DNA of 64,000 nt from Sphingobacterium sp. SRCM116780. GTDB taxonomy: Bacteria > Bacteroidota > Bacteroidia > Sphingobacteriales > Sphingobacteriaceae. This document shows, piece after piece, positions 10,117 through 19,508 of this stretch. How positions within the stretch are numbered: the stretch's first letter is position 1; each line of letters opens with the position of its first letter. Under the pieces are notes generated by a model that was given only the letters and a program-made list of their open reading frames with translations, did no database searches and was not told the origin of the DNA. A program made the position numbers and the translations under genes. The stretch is from the NCBI RefSeq assembly GCF_021442025.1, contig NZ_CP090446.1, forward strand, positions 1,984,001 through 2,048,000, in the 5' to 3' direction.

Positions 10117-10719
10117 ATGAAAATTTTAATAGTAGGTGGTAATGGTACAATAGGAAAAAAGGTAGCTGAAGGACTGTCTCAGAAACATGATCTGATTATC
10201 GGAGGAAGAAATACGGGTGATGTTCATGTAGACATCTCTTCATCGACATCCATTTCTGAAATGTTCAAAAAAATTGGTAAACTAGATAGTATTGTCTGTA
10301 TTGCAGGGACTGGGTATTATGGTTCTTTTGAAGAGATGACACAGGAACATATTATGCCAGGAATTTACGGGAAATTATTAGGTCAGATGAACCTGGTTTT
10401 AATAGGCAAAGACTTTTTGAACCCCGAAGGATCAATTACCCTAACAACAGGCATTGCAGCGAGTCATCCCGCTCGAAATGGATCTTGTGTTGCAATGATC
10501 AATGGTGCAATTAATAGTTTCGTACTAGCAGCTTCACAAGAGCTCAAAGAAGATAAAAGAATTAACGCAGTAAGTCCAGGCTTGGTGGAAGATAGCAAGG
10601 AACGCTATGGTGAATTTTTTCCTGGCTATAATCTTGTACCCATGGGTAAACTGGTAAATGCCTATATCCTGAGTATCGAAGGAGCTGTAAACGGAAAGAT
10701 TCTGAAAGTATATTCATAA
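10117..10719 (+). CDS. Atypical short-chain dehydrogenase
   Basis: A 200-residue Rossmann protein. The first codon is taken as ATG at 10117; an in-frame GTG 36 bases upstream would add an unlikely leader. GGNGTIG (residues 7-13) is the glycine-rich NAD(P) loop, GGRNTGDVHVDI follows, and CIAGTG corresponds to NAG. The usual catalytic YxxxK is missing: the segment after the Ser strand reads ASHPARNGSCVAMINGAINSF. Close relatives of about 200 residues share this feature. It may be a nonclassical reductase or a nucleotide-binding protein. It is probably co-transcribed with the AraC gene and ends at a strong bidirectional terminator. Confidence 0.75.
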   Translation: MKILIVGGNGTIGKKVAEGLSQKHDLIIGGRNTGDVHVDISSSTSISEMFKKIGKLDSIVCIAGTGYYGSFEEMTQEHIMPGIYGKLLGQMNLVLIGKDFLNPEGSITLTTGIAASHPARNGSCVAMINGAINSFVLAASQELKEDKRINAVSPGLVEDSKERYGEFFPGYNLVPMGKLVNAYILSIEGAVNGKILKVYS

Positions 10720-10726
10720 AGAGCAT

Positions 10727-10780
10727 AAAAGTTAGTTTTGAGCTGTGTAAAATACTTTACGCAGCTCAAAACTAACTTTT
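10727..10780. terminator. Bidirectional terminator between SDR and propeller/ALDC genes
   Basis: Long near-perfect inverted repeat, arms about 10727-10751 and 10756-10780 (AAAAGTTAGTTTTGAGCTG against its complement), with A-runs on one side and T-runs on the other. It separates convergent genes. Confidence 0.8.
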
Positions 10781-10824
10781 AAAATTGCATAAACAAATGC
10801 AGAAAAGTGTTCAAGTTATTGTTT

Positions 10825-12408
10825 TTACTTCCCTTGTTCCACTCGTTTCAATGCTTCATTGTCTTTGGTGTCAAACTTGAAATTTTGAAAATATTTATCT
10901 GTTGGTATGTTCAGCTCAAAACTTTTCATCTCCGCAATTTCTATTGTCAGATTTCTTGCTGTGAAATCCAAAACATGTCCCCCTTGTGTTTTGTTTGAAG
11001 AAAGGAAATGATAATGAAATCCTTTACTGTTGATACCATTCAAGTATTCGGGCAGATGATAACCAACTAAAATACCCTGAGTATCCGAAAACTCAAAAAA
11101 CTTTTGGGTGTCAAAAATAGTCGTGATCACGGGAAACGGTTCATTTTTTACAGATGGAAATGCCCTTGTTTTGATGTGATCAAATTTCCCAGTTATCTTA
11201 ATAGCATACATGGCATTCTTGTTCTTTAATACCTCACTTATCTGTTCCCAAAGAGCTTTTTCACCAACTGCATTTTCAACATTAAAAACAGTATCAGCTT
11301 TAAAGAATGTAACAAACGACATGGAAGTTTTAAAATCATTTTCAGGTTCAACGGTTTCGCCTGTAGCTTTTGTCTGATATACCTTACCGTCCAAAATGGT
11401 CAGTTCTCCATCCAGCATATCAGGAGCTCCTAAACCGAAGTCACCCTTTAACTTCAAATCTTTCAAGGGTAAAGTTCCTCTGTATAATCCACCCACAAAG
11501 GCGTCAGCAATCCCATATTGATATAATCTGTTGTATTTCTCTTTATTTACTGTTTCCAATTCCTTTTTATCCGTGATGATTACTTTATTTTTCTGCATTT
11601 GAGGCATGTAGATTTTTTGAGTAGCAGAGTCATAGTATATATCTGCAATACTTTCTTCGGTGAGCAGCATCTCAGCTTGTTGATTTTTCAAATCATAAAA
11701 CCAAAGCTTACCATAGCCTTTAGTCGGAAATGTTACCCAATCCGAAAGCAGTAAACGACTATCATCGATCCATACTATACCGTCAAAAAATCCATTGGAA
11801 ATATTAGGCAATTGTCGAAAATCTTCATTTCCAGTTTTAATATAAACAGCACCCTCACCTAGCGTTTTTCCATTAGTACAGACAGCTAGCTGATTGGTAT
11901 TCTTATTGAACGAAATACCATTTATGGTCGGGATATTTCCAATGATTTCAAACGACTTTGTTCGGGTATTTACTTTATAGATATTCCCTGAGTAAGTATC
12001 TGTGATACCGATAAAGCCATTCTCCAAAAGACAAATATCATTTAACATGATAGCCTTTGGGATGGAGAGTTCAAAAACGGTTTTTCGGGTATTGATGTCA
12101 AACCCTAGTACACGTTCCAAATCCGCCACGTACAAAATATTGTGCTCAATAGCCATACCTTTGGGGGCGTGTAAAACACTCTCGATTGGTGCAAATTTCA
12201 ATTCTACTAACTTACCATCTGCGGAAATTTCACTTATAAATCCGTCACTATCCCGACTGCTGAAATCCTGTCCTTGATTGGACACGAAAAACCTTTTCCC
12301 ATCCGATGTAACGCTTTCAGGCATTGCAAAACCGTTGATAACTTGTTGCGAAAAACTATTTAAGCTAATGCAAATAAAGGCTGCGATTAGCATGTTTCTT
12401 AATTTCAT
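10825..12408 (-). CDS. Secreted fusion of SMP-30-like beta-propeller and alpha-acetolactate decarboxylase domain
   Basis: A 527-residue protein. Residues 1-20 form a signal peptide (MKLRNMLIAAFICISLNSFS). Residues about 25-280 have NHL/SMP-30-type repeats (GFISEISADGK, APKGMAIEHNILYVAD, NDICLLENGFIGITDTYSGNIY). Residues about 297-525 match acetolactate decarboxylase: GDFGLG (322-327), MLDGEL with E335, R415, and H465-Y-H467 plus GGH478. The His-x-His-x10-His spacing equals the zinc site of characterised ALDC enzymes. ALDC converts acetolactate to acetoin; normally it is a cytosolic or secreted single domain of about 240-285 residues. The fusion and export are unusual. It lies 13 bases after the quinone-reductase-like gene on the same strand, so they are probably co-transcribed. 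Confidence 0.85.
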   Translation of the reverse strand: MKLRNMLIAAFICISLNSFSQQVINGFAMPESVTSDGKRFFVSNQGQDFSSRDSDGFISEISADGKLVELKFAPIESVLHAPKGMAIEHNILYVADLERVLGFDINTRKTVFELSIPKAIMLNDICLLENGFIGITDTYSGNIYKVNTRTKSFEIIGNIPTINGISFNKNTNQLAVCTNGKTLGEGAVYIKTGNEDFRQLPNISNGFFDGIVWIDDSRLLLSDWVTFPTKGYGKLWFYDLKNQQAEMLLTEESIADIYYDSATQKIYMPQMQKNKVIITDKKELETVNKEKYNRLYQYGIADAFVGGLYRGTLPLKDLKLKGDFGLGAPDMLDGELTILDGKVYQTKATGETVEPENDFKTSMSFVTFFKADTVFNVENAVGEKALWEQISEVLKNKNAMYAIKITGKFDHIKTRAFPSVKNEPFPVITTIFDTQKFFEFSDTQGILVGYHLPEYLNGINSKGFHYHFLSSNKTQGGHVLDFTARNLTIEIAEMKSFELNIPTDKYFQNFKFDTKDNEALKRVEQGK

Positions 12409-12421
12409 TAAGTTGATTATT

Positions 12422-13429
12422 TTAGAATTTGATTATGATTTTTCCAAATGCATCTCCCGATTTGAGTCTATGGAAAGCTTCCTGTGTCTGTTCGATAGAA
12501 TAAACCCGACCAACAACTGGTTTAATGCTGTTCTTTTCTATAGCATTTACCAGTTCCCTTAATTCCTCAGCATGCCCCACCGAATACCCCTGCAGACGGA
12601 CATAGTTCATGATAAGAGGGAAAACATCTATCGTAATTTTGTTTCCTGACATAAAACCAATGATACCCACATATCCGTTTTCCTTGACGGAAAGAATACT
12701 TTGTTCGATGGTAGTATTCCCTGCCACATCCAACGTTACATCGACACCAATACCGTTGTTCAGTCGCTTTACCTCATCACTCCAATTCGGAAATTCTTTG
12801 TAGTTGATAACTTCATCTGCTCCTAAACCCTTTAGTTTTTGTTCTTTTTCCTTACTTCCAGTGGTAGCAATTACTTTTAGTCCGAAAGATTTAGCAATCT
12901 GTAAGGCAAAGAGAGAAACACCACCACTACCCTGCACTAAAATAGTTTGTCCAGCTTTTATATTGGCTTTAGTAACCAGACTTGTCCAAGCGGTAAGACC
13001 AGCAACTGGTAAAGATGCTGCTTCTTCATCGGATAGATTTTTTGGTGCGCTAACCAATGTGTTTTCAGGCTGTACAGTAAATTCCGCTAAAGTTCCCGAA
13101 ACCTGCAGACCCGTTCTGATTTCGTTTTTATAAGCTGTTATTTCACCTGCTTCCCACCTTGGAATAAATGGAATCAACACACGATCACCCCTTTTCCATT
13201 GTGTTACATTTTTACCTATGTTTTCCACTACCCCTATTCCTTCTGAAACAGGAATATGTGGCAAGGGCAAATGAGGAGCAATAACTCCTTCCACCACTGA
13301 TAAATCTAAGTATTGTAGTGAAGCAGCTGTTGTTTTGACCAACACTTCGTTTTCACCAAATGCAGGAATCTGTACTTCTTTGAGTTGTAAATGGTCAATG
13401 CCAAACTGTTCTAATTGTATTGCTTTCAT
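12422..13429 (-). CDS. Zinc-independent MDR family NAD(P)H:quinone oxidoreductase-like protein
   Basis: A 335-residue medium-chain dehydrogenase/reductase. The N-terminal GroES-like domain has PHIPVSEGIGVVENIGKNV and WKRGDRV; the Rossmann part carries LVQGSGGVSLFALQIAKSFGLKVIATTGS (about residues 163-191). Structural- and catalytic-zinc cysteines of classical ADH are missing, so it belongs to the quinone-reductase-like group. Products may be reduced quinones or enones; the substrate is not known. It is transcribed ahead of the propeller/ALDC fusion gene with a 13-base gap. The HxlR regulator divergent from it at 13676 is its likely controller. Confidence 0.85.
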   Translation of the reverse strand: MKAIQLEQFGIDHLQLKEVQIPAFGENEVLVKTTAASLQYLDLSVVEGVIAPHLPLPHIPVSEGIGVVENIGKNVTQWKRGDRVLIPFIPRWEAGEITAYKNEIRTGLQVSGTLAEFTVQPENTLVSAPKNLSDEEAASLPVAGLTAWTSLVTKANIKAGQTILVQGSGGVSLFALQIAKSFGLKVIATTGSKEKEQKLKGLGADEVINYKEFPNWSDEVKRLNNGIGVDVTLDVAGNTTIEQSILSVKENGYVGIIGFMSGNKITIDVFPLIMNYVRLQGYSVGHAEELRELVNAIEKNSIKPVVGRVYSIEQTQEAFHRLKSGDAFGKIIIKF

Positions 13430-13675
13430 AACTATTTAAATTTTATGAAACAAAAGTAGAAGATAGACGACGACTAAAATTATGCAAATCAAACGGATGA
13501 TTATGATATAACAACTACGTTTCTCCCTCCTCGTTTTCGATAGTCATCCTAAGGTTTCAAATGATGAATCCCATAATCATATTTTGATGTTATACTTATT
13601 TTAGTTGCAAAACCATTTTCAGCAAATTACATTTGTAATAACTATCAAATCCGATAAGTTGAAAAAACGTGTAAC

Positions 13676-14050
13676 ATGAAAACAGAATGTATTGGTGATT
13701 TCGTAAAGCTTAAAGGAAAAACTTACCCTTGTACGGTAAGCCTAACGATGGATTTAGTTGGTGGCAAGTGGAAAGCTGTTATACTCTACCATTTAAAAGA
13801 CAGTGAAAAAAGATATAGTGAACTTCGTAAAGAAATGCCAGATGTTACCGAAATGACTTTGAGTCTACAGTTGAAGCAATTAGAAAAAGATGGTCTGGTA
13901 TTGAGAAAAGCATATGGCGAAAAGCCCCCCTTAAAAGTCATTTATAATCTCACTGATTTCGGAAAAAGTTTCATTCCTGTTTTAGAAGCTATTACAGAAT
14001 GGGGAAATCAGATCGTGAGTGAGCAAGGTGAATTCTTGACTAAAGACTAA
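13676..14050 (+). CDS. HxlR family transcriptional regulator
   Basis: A 124-residue winged-helix protein. PCTVSLTMDLVGGKWKAVILYHL, RYSELRKEMPDVTEMTLSLQLKQLEKDGLV and YNLTDFGKSF are the classical HxlR helices and wing. Two Cys residues (C5 and C19, in YPCTVS) could serve redox or electrophile sensing, as known for YodB/HypR-type members that control quinone reductases. It is divergent from the quinone-reductase-like gene with a 246-base gap, the usual arrangement for that control. Regulation by electrophiles is inference. Confidence 0.85.
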   Translation: MKTECIGDFVKLKGKTYPCTVSLTMDLVGGKWKAVILYHLKDSEKRYSELRKEMPDVTEMTLSLQLKQLEKDGLVLRKAYGEKPPLKVIYNLTDFGKSFIPVLEAITEWGNQIVSEQGEFLTKD

Positions 14051-14067
14051 AACAATATCAGTTCATT

Positions 14068-14973
14068 TTAAATACCAACAGAAATAAATTTCCTGTATTG
14101 TAATGGCGTTTCTTGCGTTTGTTTTTTGAAAAAGATAACAAAATTGGAAGCATGTTCAAATCCTAGACAATAACCAATCTCCGCAATATCCCAACTGCTA
14201 TATTGCAATAAAGCTTTAGCCTCCTTAGTCATACGTTCGGCAATCCATTCCGTAGTAGTTTTACCCGTGATTTCCTTTAAGGCTCTGTTTAAGGTGTTGG
14301 TATGTACATTGAGTTGTAGCGCAAATTCATTTGCATTCTTAAATTTTAAAACCTGATTTGGAGAGTCAATTGGAAATTGTCTTTCCAATAGTTCCGTAAA
14401 TAACGATGTGATACGCTCCGAAGCATTTAACGGTTTATAAAATGTTTCCGGAGGTTGAATCTTTAAAGCTTCATGCATAATAATCTGCACATAGCTTCGT
14501 AACAGTTCATATTTATTGGTATAACCTGATGCGATTTCATTCAGCATATTCTCAAAAATCCCACCTATTGAATTTGCTCTTTCTTCTGACAAGATAAAAA
14601 CGTGATTTCCTCCAACCTTAAATAGTGATGATTTTGAAAGACTTTCATTTTTTAAATTCTGACTAATGAAATCTTCCGTAAACAGACAAAAATATCCTGT
14701 TTGATTCTCCGAAATCGGTTCCCAAGAATAGGGAATTAAAGGGTTCATGAATGTAATGGCATTGTTTTTTATATGAATTGTTTTATCAGCCGTTGATATA
14801 ATACCCTCCCCTTCTAAAACCAACGAAATCTTGTAAAAATCTCTTCGGTTGGGTGGTAAAGAAGTAGAGCCGCAGACAAATTCTTCTCTACGATAGATAT
14901 TAAATTGACTTGACTCGGGATGTTTCTGTCCGTGGCGGTTATAAAATGTAACAACACTTTCCTTATTATTCAT
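14068..14973 (-). CDS. AraC family transcriptional regulator
   Basis: A 301-residue regulator: N-terminal cupin-like sensor (RRDFYKISLVLEGEGII, about residues 42-60) and C-terminal AraC HTH pair (NANEFALQLNVHTNTLNRALKEITGKTTTEWI and WDIAEIGYCLGFEHASNFVIFFKKQTQETPLQYRK). It is convergent with the HxlR gene, whose stop is 17 bases away. No obvious cognate gene is adjacent on its 5' side; the neighbour at 15213 is divergent. It could control the oxidoreductase cluster, but the sequence does not show that. Confidence 0.85.
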   Translation of the reverse strand: MNNKESVVTFYNRHGQKHPESSQFNIYRREEFVCGSTSLPPNRRDFYKISLVLEGEGIISTADKTIHIKNNAITFMNPLIPYSWEPISENQTGYFCLFTEDFISQNLKNESLSKSSLFKVGGNHVFILSEERANSIGGIFENMLNEIASGYTNKYELLRSYVQIIMHEALKIQPPETFYKPLNASERITSLFTELLERQFPIDSPNQVLKFKNANEFALQLNVHTNTLNRALKEITGKTTTEWIAERMTKEAKALLQYSSWDIAEIGYCLGFEHASNFVIFFKKQTQETPLQYRKFISVGI

Positions 14974-15212
14974 TTTACTAAATTATGAAATTCAAACAAA
15001 TAATCAAAAATAAGAATTAGTAATTGTTGATTTGAAAGATAGGAATGGATCGTTTAGAACACGATCGGTTGATCCTAGTCAAGATGTATTGTTTAAGAGC
15101 CATTACAAAAATAGGATCAAGAATATCATAAAAAAACAGAGATAAGCATCGTAATTCTACTGTTTTTCCTATATTTAAAATGAATTGAACGGCTATAATT
15201 AAAATGTTGAAT

Positions 15213-15797
15213 ATGAGAAAATACTTTTATACAGATGGATATACCAATTTTGGACCTTTTACTTTAGAAGAGCTAAAATATAAAAATATAACCCGGGAAA
15301 CCTATGTTTGGTATCAAGGTTTAGCGCAATGGTATCAAGCTGTCGATCTACCAGAATTAGCTATATTATTCTCCAATTCATCACCTGCTGTTCCTAACCC
15401 ATTTCACACTGAACAGACTCCAGAAGTTATATCTCATAACCCATTATTTAATAATCAACAGAATAATCCATTTAACAGCCCACAAAATACTCCGTTTAAC
15501 AGTTCACAAAATAACCCATTTAACAATCCGCAACAAGTAATACCAAGAACATGGTTAGTTGAATCCATATTGGTTACTATATTTTGTTGTTTACCATTTG
15601 GAATAGTAGGGATTGCCAATGCCGCAAAAGTGGAATCAAAATTTTACGCAGGAGATTTTGAAGGTTCACAACGGGCATCAGACGAAGCTAAAAAGTGGAC
15701 CAAAATTAGTTTCTTCGTACAAATTGCCCTATATGCTAGCTATTTAGTATTCATATTATTGGGAATTGCAGGATCAATATCCACAAATGGTAATTAA
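15213..15797 (+). CDS. GYF_2 (DUF4339) domain and CD225/dispanin membrane protein
   Basis: About 194 residues from ATG at 15213 (an alternative ATG three codons upstream at 15204 is possible). RKYFYTDGYTNFGPFTLEELK and YVWYQGLAQWYQA form the GYF_2 domain (residues 1-50). A linker of Asn/Pro/Phe-rich units (NPFNSPQNT, PFNSSQNN, PFNNPQQ; DNA 15463-15540) follows. The C-terminus has WLVESILVTIFCCLPFGIVGIANA, AAKVESKFYAGDFEGS.RASDEAKKW and a second hydrophobic helix: the CD225/dispanin topology of two membrane helices. It is translationally linked to the next gene. The role in bacteria is unknown; GYF domains usually bind proline-rich partners. Confidence 0.8.
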   Translation: MRKYFYTDGYTNFGPFTLEELKYKNITRETYVWYQGLAQWYQAVDLPELAILFSNSSPAVPNPFHTEQTPEVISHNPLFNNQQNNPFNSPQNTPFNSSQNNPFNNPQQVIPRTWLVESILVTIFCCLPFGIVGIANAAKVESKFYAGDFEGSQRASDEAKKWTKISFFVQIALYASYLVFILLGIAGSISTNGN

Positions 15798-16167
15798 GAA
15801 ATCTACACGATTTATTTTAGCAATACTTGGATTGGGTATTCTTATTGTAATTTATAAAAATTTTAACCCTGTTCAGTATGCTCTTTTCCCAAAATGTCCC
15901 GTTTATGCTATTACTGGATACAAGTGTCCTGGTTGCGGATCACAAAGAGCCGTACATTATTTATTAAATTTTGACCTTCAAAATGCGTTAAAGGAAAATT
16001 TACTACTCGTTATCGCTATCCCTTATATCATTACAGGATTTGTCTTTGAATCTATCAAGCAACCTAATGAGAAAGTGTTAAAATGGCGAAAAATTATCTT
16101 TGGGTATCAAGCTATTATTATCGTATTTCTAATCGTGATTAGTTTCTGGATTTTAAGAAATTGCTAA
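15787..16167 (+). CDS. DUF2752 membrane protein
   Basis: About 126 residues, ATG at 15787 overlapping the end of the GYF/CD225 gene by 11 bases. It has a hydrophobic N-terminal helix, then CPVYAITGYKCPGCGSQRAVHYLLNFD, the conserved CPxCGxxR signature of DUF2752, and two further membrane helices. Function unknown. Translational overlap with the GYF/CD225 gene indicates a shared function in the membrane. A terminator follows. Confidence 0.85.
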   Translation: MVIKKSTRFILAILGLGILIVIYKNFNPVQYALFPKCPVYAITGYKCPGCGSQRAVHYLLNFDLQNALKENLLLVIAIPYIITGFVFESIKQPNEKVLKWRKIIFGYQAIIIVFLIVISFWILRNC

Positions 16168-16172
16168 ACAAA

Positions 16173-16200
16173 AAAGAGCGTTCAATAATGAACGCTCTTT
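16173..16200. terminator. Bidirectional terminator of the DUF2752 gene and infB
   Basis: Stem AAAGAGCGTTCA (16173-16184) against TGAACGCTCTTT (16189-16200), loop ATAA, T-runs on one side and A-runs on the other. It serves convergent transcripts. Confidence 0.8.
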
Positions 16201-16222
16201 CTCTATGTAATAAATTGTAGGA

Positions 16223-19200
16223 TTACAATTTACGTTTTACTTCAACTTGTTCGTATGCTTCAACGATGTCTCCTTCTTGGATATCATTGTAGCCTTGAAT
16301 ATTCAAACCACATTCATAACCGAATGCAACTTCTTTCACATCGTCTTTGAAACGTTTTAATGAAGCTAGTTTACCTGTGAAAACCACTACACCATCACGT
16401 ACGATACGAATATCATTGTTACGGTTAATTTTACCATCTAATACCATACAACCTGCGATTGTACCTACTTTAGAGATTTTAAATGTCTCACGGATTTCAA
16501 CGTTAGCAACAATTTTCTCTTCAAACTTAGGCGCTAACATACCCTCCATTGCCGATTTAATTTCTTCAATAGCATCATAGATGATTGAATAAAGACGAAT
16601 ATCAATTTGTTCTTGTTCAGCCAATTTACGCGCACCTTGAGAAGGACGAACTTGGAAACCAATGATAATCGCATCTGAAGCTGAAGCTAATAATACGTCT
16701 GACTCCGAAATCGCACCAACAGATTTGTGAATCACATTCACTTGAATCTCTTGAGTAGACAATTTCAATAATGAATCTGACAATGCTTCAATAGACCCAT
16801 CAACATCACCTTTAACGATAACGTTCAATTCTTTAAAGTTACCAATTGCCAAACGACGACCAATTTCATCCAAAGTAATGTGTTTAGTAGCACGCATACC
16901 TTGTTCGCGTTGTAATTGCAGACGTTTATTTGCGACATTTCTAGCTTCTGACTCACTATCCATTCCGTAGAATTTATCACCAGCTGTTGGCGCGCCCGCC
17001 ATACCTAATATTTGAACAGGTACAGAAGGACCTGCCTCTTTTACACGTTCACCACGCTCATTTGTTAAAGCTTTCACTTTACCACTATGAGAACCTGCTA
17101 ATATAGGATCTCCAACACGAAGAGTACCACCTAGAATCAATACTGTCGTAACAATACCTCTTCCTTTATCTAAAGCAGCTTCGATAACAGAACCTACAGC
17201 ACGTTTCTTTGGATCCGCTTTGAGGTCTAGCATCTCTGCCTCTAACAATACTTTTTCTAACAATAAGTCAACGTTCAATCCTGTTTTTGCCGAGATCTCT
17301 TGCGCTTGATATTTACCACCCCAATCTTCGACCAAAATATTCATTTGAGACAATTGTTCTTTAATACGATCTGTATTAGCTCCAGGTTTATCCACTTTTG
17401 TAAAAGCGAAAACAATTGGAACACCAGCAGCTTGTGCATGGTTAATAGCTTCTTTCGTTTGAGGCATCACCGCGTCGTCTGCTGCAATAACAATAATAAC
17501 GATATCGGTTACTTTTGCACCACGAGCACGCATCGCTGTAAAGGCTTCGTGACCAGGAGTATCTAAAAATGTAATCTTACGACCATCTTCCAACTTCACG
17601 GCATAAGCACCGATATGTTGTGTAATACCCCCTGCTTCACCACCTGTAACGTTAGCTTTACGAATATAATCTAACAAAGATGTTTTACCATGATCGACGT
17701 GACCCATTACCGTAACAATTGGTGCACGAGATACCAATGCTGCTTCACTATCTGCTTCTTCAAGATCAGCAATCTCTTCGTCTTCAGGTTTTATGAAATC
17801 AATTTGATATCCAAACTCATCTGCTACAATCGTTAATGTTTCTGCATCTAAACGTTGGTTAATTGACACAAACATACCTAAGCTCATACATGTCGCGATA
17901 ATCTGCGTAACTGGAACATCCATCAAGTTTGCAAGTTCATTTGCAGTTACAAATTCTGTAACACGCAATACTTTTGCTTGCATTTCTCTTTCTAATGCTT
18001 CCTCTTCTGCATGGTGAGCAACATCGTCACGTTTCTGACGTCTCAACTTAGCACGTTGTGCAAATTTACCAGACTTACCAGCCCCGCTTAGACGAGCTAA
18101 TGTAGCTTTGATTTGATCTTGGATTTCCTTTTCTGAAGGTTCCTCTTTCGGCTCGTTAGGTCCTTTACCTCTATTTTTGAAGTCTGGACGACCTTTATGA
18201 GGTCCCGCATTATTACCACCAGGACGATTATTTTGGTGATTACCACCTTGACCTGGTCCACTAGGACGGTTTTGATTACCTTGACCTGTTCCAGCTGGAC
18301 GGTTTTGGTTATTACCTGCAGGATGATTACCTCCAGGGCGGTTTTGGTTATTACCACCTTGATTAGGGCCAACTGTACGGTTTTGATTGTTTGGATGATT
18401 ACCCTGAGGGGCATTTCCAGTATTATTTGTACGCTTACGCTTACGTTTTTGATCATTATTATTCCCTGTCGCACTTGAAGAAGATGCTACGGGCTTATCC
18501 CTATGAGAAGGTCTTGCAGATGGCAATTCAATTTTACCAATTACTTTAGGACCTGTTAGTCGCTCAGCTTTAGCACTGATTACCTCATCTATAGGAGTAA
18601 TTTTTTTCTCTTCCTTTTCAGGAATTTCAACCGGTGCTTTTACAGCAGGCTTTTCATTTTTTGGTTTTTCTTCTACCACTTTCTTCTCTTGAACTTTAGG
18701 AGCTTCAGTTTTAACTTCAACTTTTTGAGGTGTAGGGATGACAACCACAGGTTCTTCTTTAGCTTTTTCTTCTACTTTTGGAGATTCTATTGCTTTTTCT
18801 TTTGGAACCTCAATTTTTGGTTCTTCTTTTACAATAGGTTTCTCTACAGGTTTCTCCACGATAGGAGTTTCAGCTTGAATGACCTCAGTTTTTTTCTCCA
18901 CTTCTTTTGGAGTTTCTTCTTTTGGTTTAGATCCTCTTTTCAAAGCATCTAAGTCAATTTTACCCACAACCTTCATCCCTCCAGTGTGTGTATTTGTAGA
19001 ATTTTCTGATACAATAGGTTCAGCAGCTACTTTCTCAGCAGTTGTATCCTTTTTAGCAGCATCAAAATTTTCTATTGTATTCGCTGTAGCATTTTTTATC
19101 AAAACCTCTTTTGATTCTACAGGTTCTTCGTAATCGTCATTTTTAGATGATTCTTTAGGAGAAGCTGCTGGAGACTCATCACGACGAATTTTGCCAATAA

Positions 19201-19402
19201 CTATTTGTTTAGCTTCATCTTTCACGATTTTGTCACCTTGAAACTCTTTCAACAGCACATTGTACATCTCTCCCGATAGTTTAGTGTTTGGCTTTCCGTC
19301 TACGTCGTATCCTTTTTTTACTAAACAATCTACGGCAGTAGATATGCCAATATTGAGTTCCTTTGCTGCTTTAAGCAGGTTTGTACCTTTTCCTTCAGTC
19401 AT
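16223..19402 (-). CDS. infB: Translation initiation factor IF-2
   Basis: A 1059-residue GTPase that places initiator tRNA on the 30S subunit. The start [27 protein letters not shown] is the IF2_N domain. A Pro/Glu/Lys-rich segment (about residues 100-290) and an Asn/Gly/Gln-rich repeat segment (about 329-406) follow. A second IF2_N-like domain lies at about 480-540. The GTPase core starts with GHVDHGKT (567-574), then DTPGHEAF and the NKxD counterpart TKVD. Domains II-IV run to the C-terminus ([23 protein letters not shown]). The gene is last in the rimP-nusA-infB order, 106 bases after nusA. Confidence 0.97.
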   Translation of the reverse strand: MTEGKGTNLLKAAKELNIGISTAVDCLVKKGYDVDGKPNTKLSGEMYNVLLKEFQGDKIVKDEAKQIVIGKIRRDESPAASPKESSKNDDYEEPVESKEVLIKNATANTIENFDAAKKDTTAEKVAAEPIVSENSTNTHTGGMKVVGKIDLDALKRGSKPKEETPKEVEKKTEVIQAETPIVEKPVEKPIVKEEPKIEVPKEKAIESPKVEEKAKEEPVVVIPTPQKVEVKTEAPKVQEKKVVEEKPKNEKPAVKAPVEIPEKEEKKITPIDEVISAKAERLTGPKVIGKIELPSARPSHRDKPVASSSSATGNNNDQKRKRKRTNNTGNAPQGNHPNNQNRTVGPNQGGNNQNRPGGNHPAGNNQNRPAGTGQGNQNRPSGPGQGGNHQNNRPGGNNAGPHKGRPDFKNRGKGPNEPKEEPSEKEIQDQIKATLARLSGAGKSGKFAQRAKLRRQKRDDVAHHAEEEALEREMQAKVLRVTEFVTANELANLMDVPVTQIIATCMSLGMFVSINQRLDAETLTIVADEFGYQIDFIKPEDEEIADLEEADSEAALVSRAPIVTVMGHVDHGKTSLLDYIRKANVTGGEAGGITQHIGAYAVKLEDGRKITFLDTPGHEAFTAMRARGAKVTDIVIIVIAADDAVMPQTKEAINHAQAAGVPIVFAFTKVDKPGANTDRIKEQLSQMNILVEDWGGKYQAQEISAKTGLNVDLLLEKVLLEAEMLDLKADPKKRAVGSVIEAALDKGRGIVTTVLILGGTLRVGDPILAGSHSGKVKALTNERGERVKEAGPSVPVQILGMAGAPTAGDKFYGMDSESEARNVANKRLQLQREQGMRATKHITLDEIGRRLAIGNFKELNVIVKGDVDGSIEALSDSLLKLSTQEIQVNVIHKSVGAISESDVLLASASDAIIIGFQVRPSQGARKLAEQEQIDIRLYSIIYDAIEEIKSAMEGMLAPKFEEKIVANVEIRETFKISKVGTIAGCMVLDGKINRNNDIRIVRDGVVVFTGKLASLKRFKDDVKEVAFGYECGLNIQGYNDIQEGDIVEAYEQVEVKRKL

Positions 19403-19508
19403 CTATTATTTTAACTATATAAATATTTAATACAAAAATATGTTTTTTTTACATCTCTATAACAATTAAATTCGAAAATAGAGATGAAAATTAATTATGT
19501 CACTGAAT

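Noticed and set aside
15463..15540. Short tandem repeats as CRISPR array
   Set aside because: The units are about 24 bases, in frame with the protein and encode NPFNSPQN-type linker repeats. No spacer pattern or cas genes are present. No CRISPR array was seen anywhere in the window.
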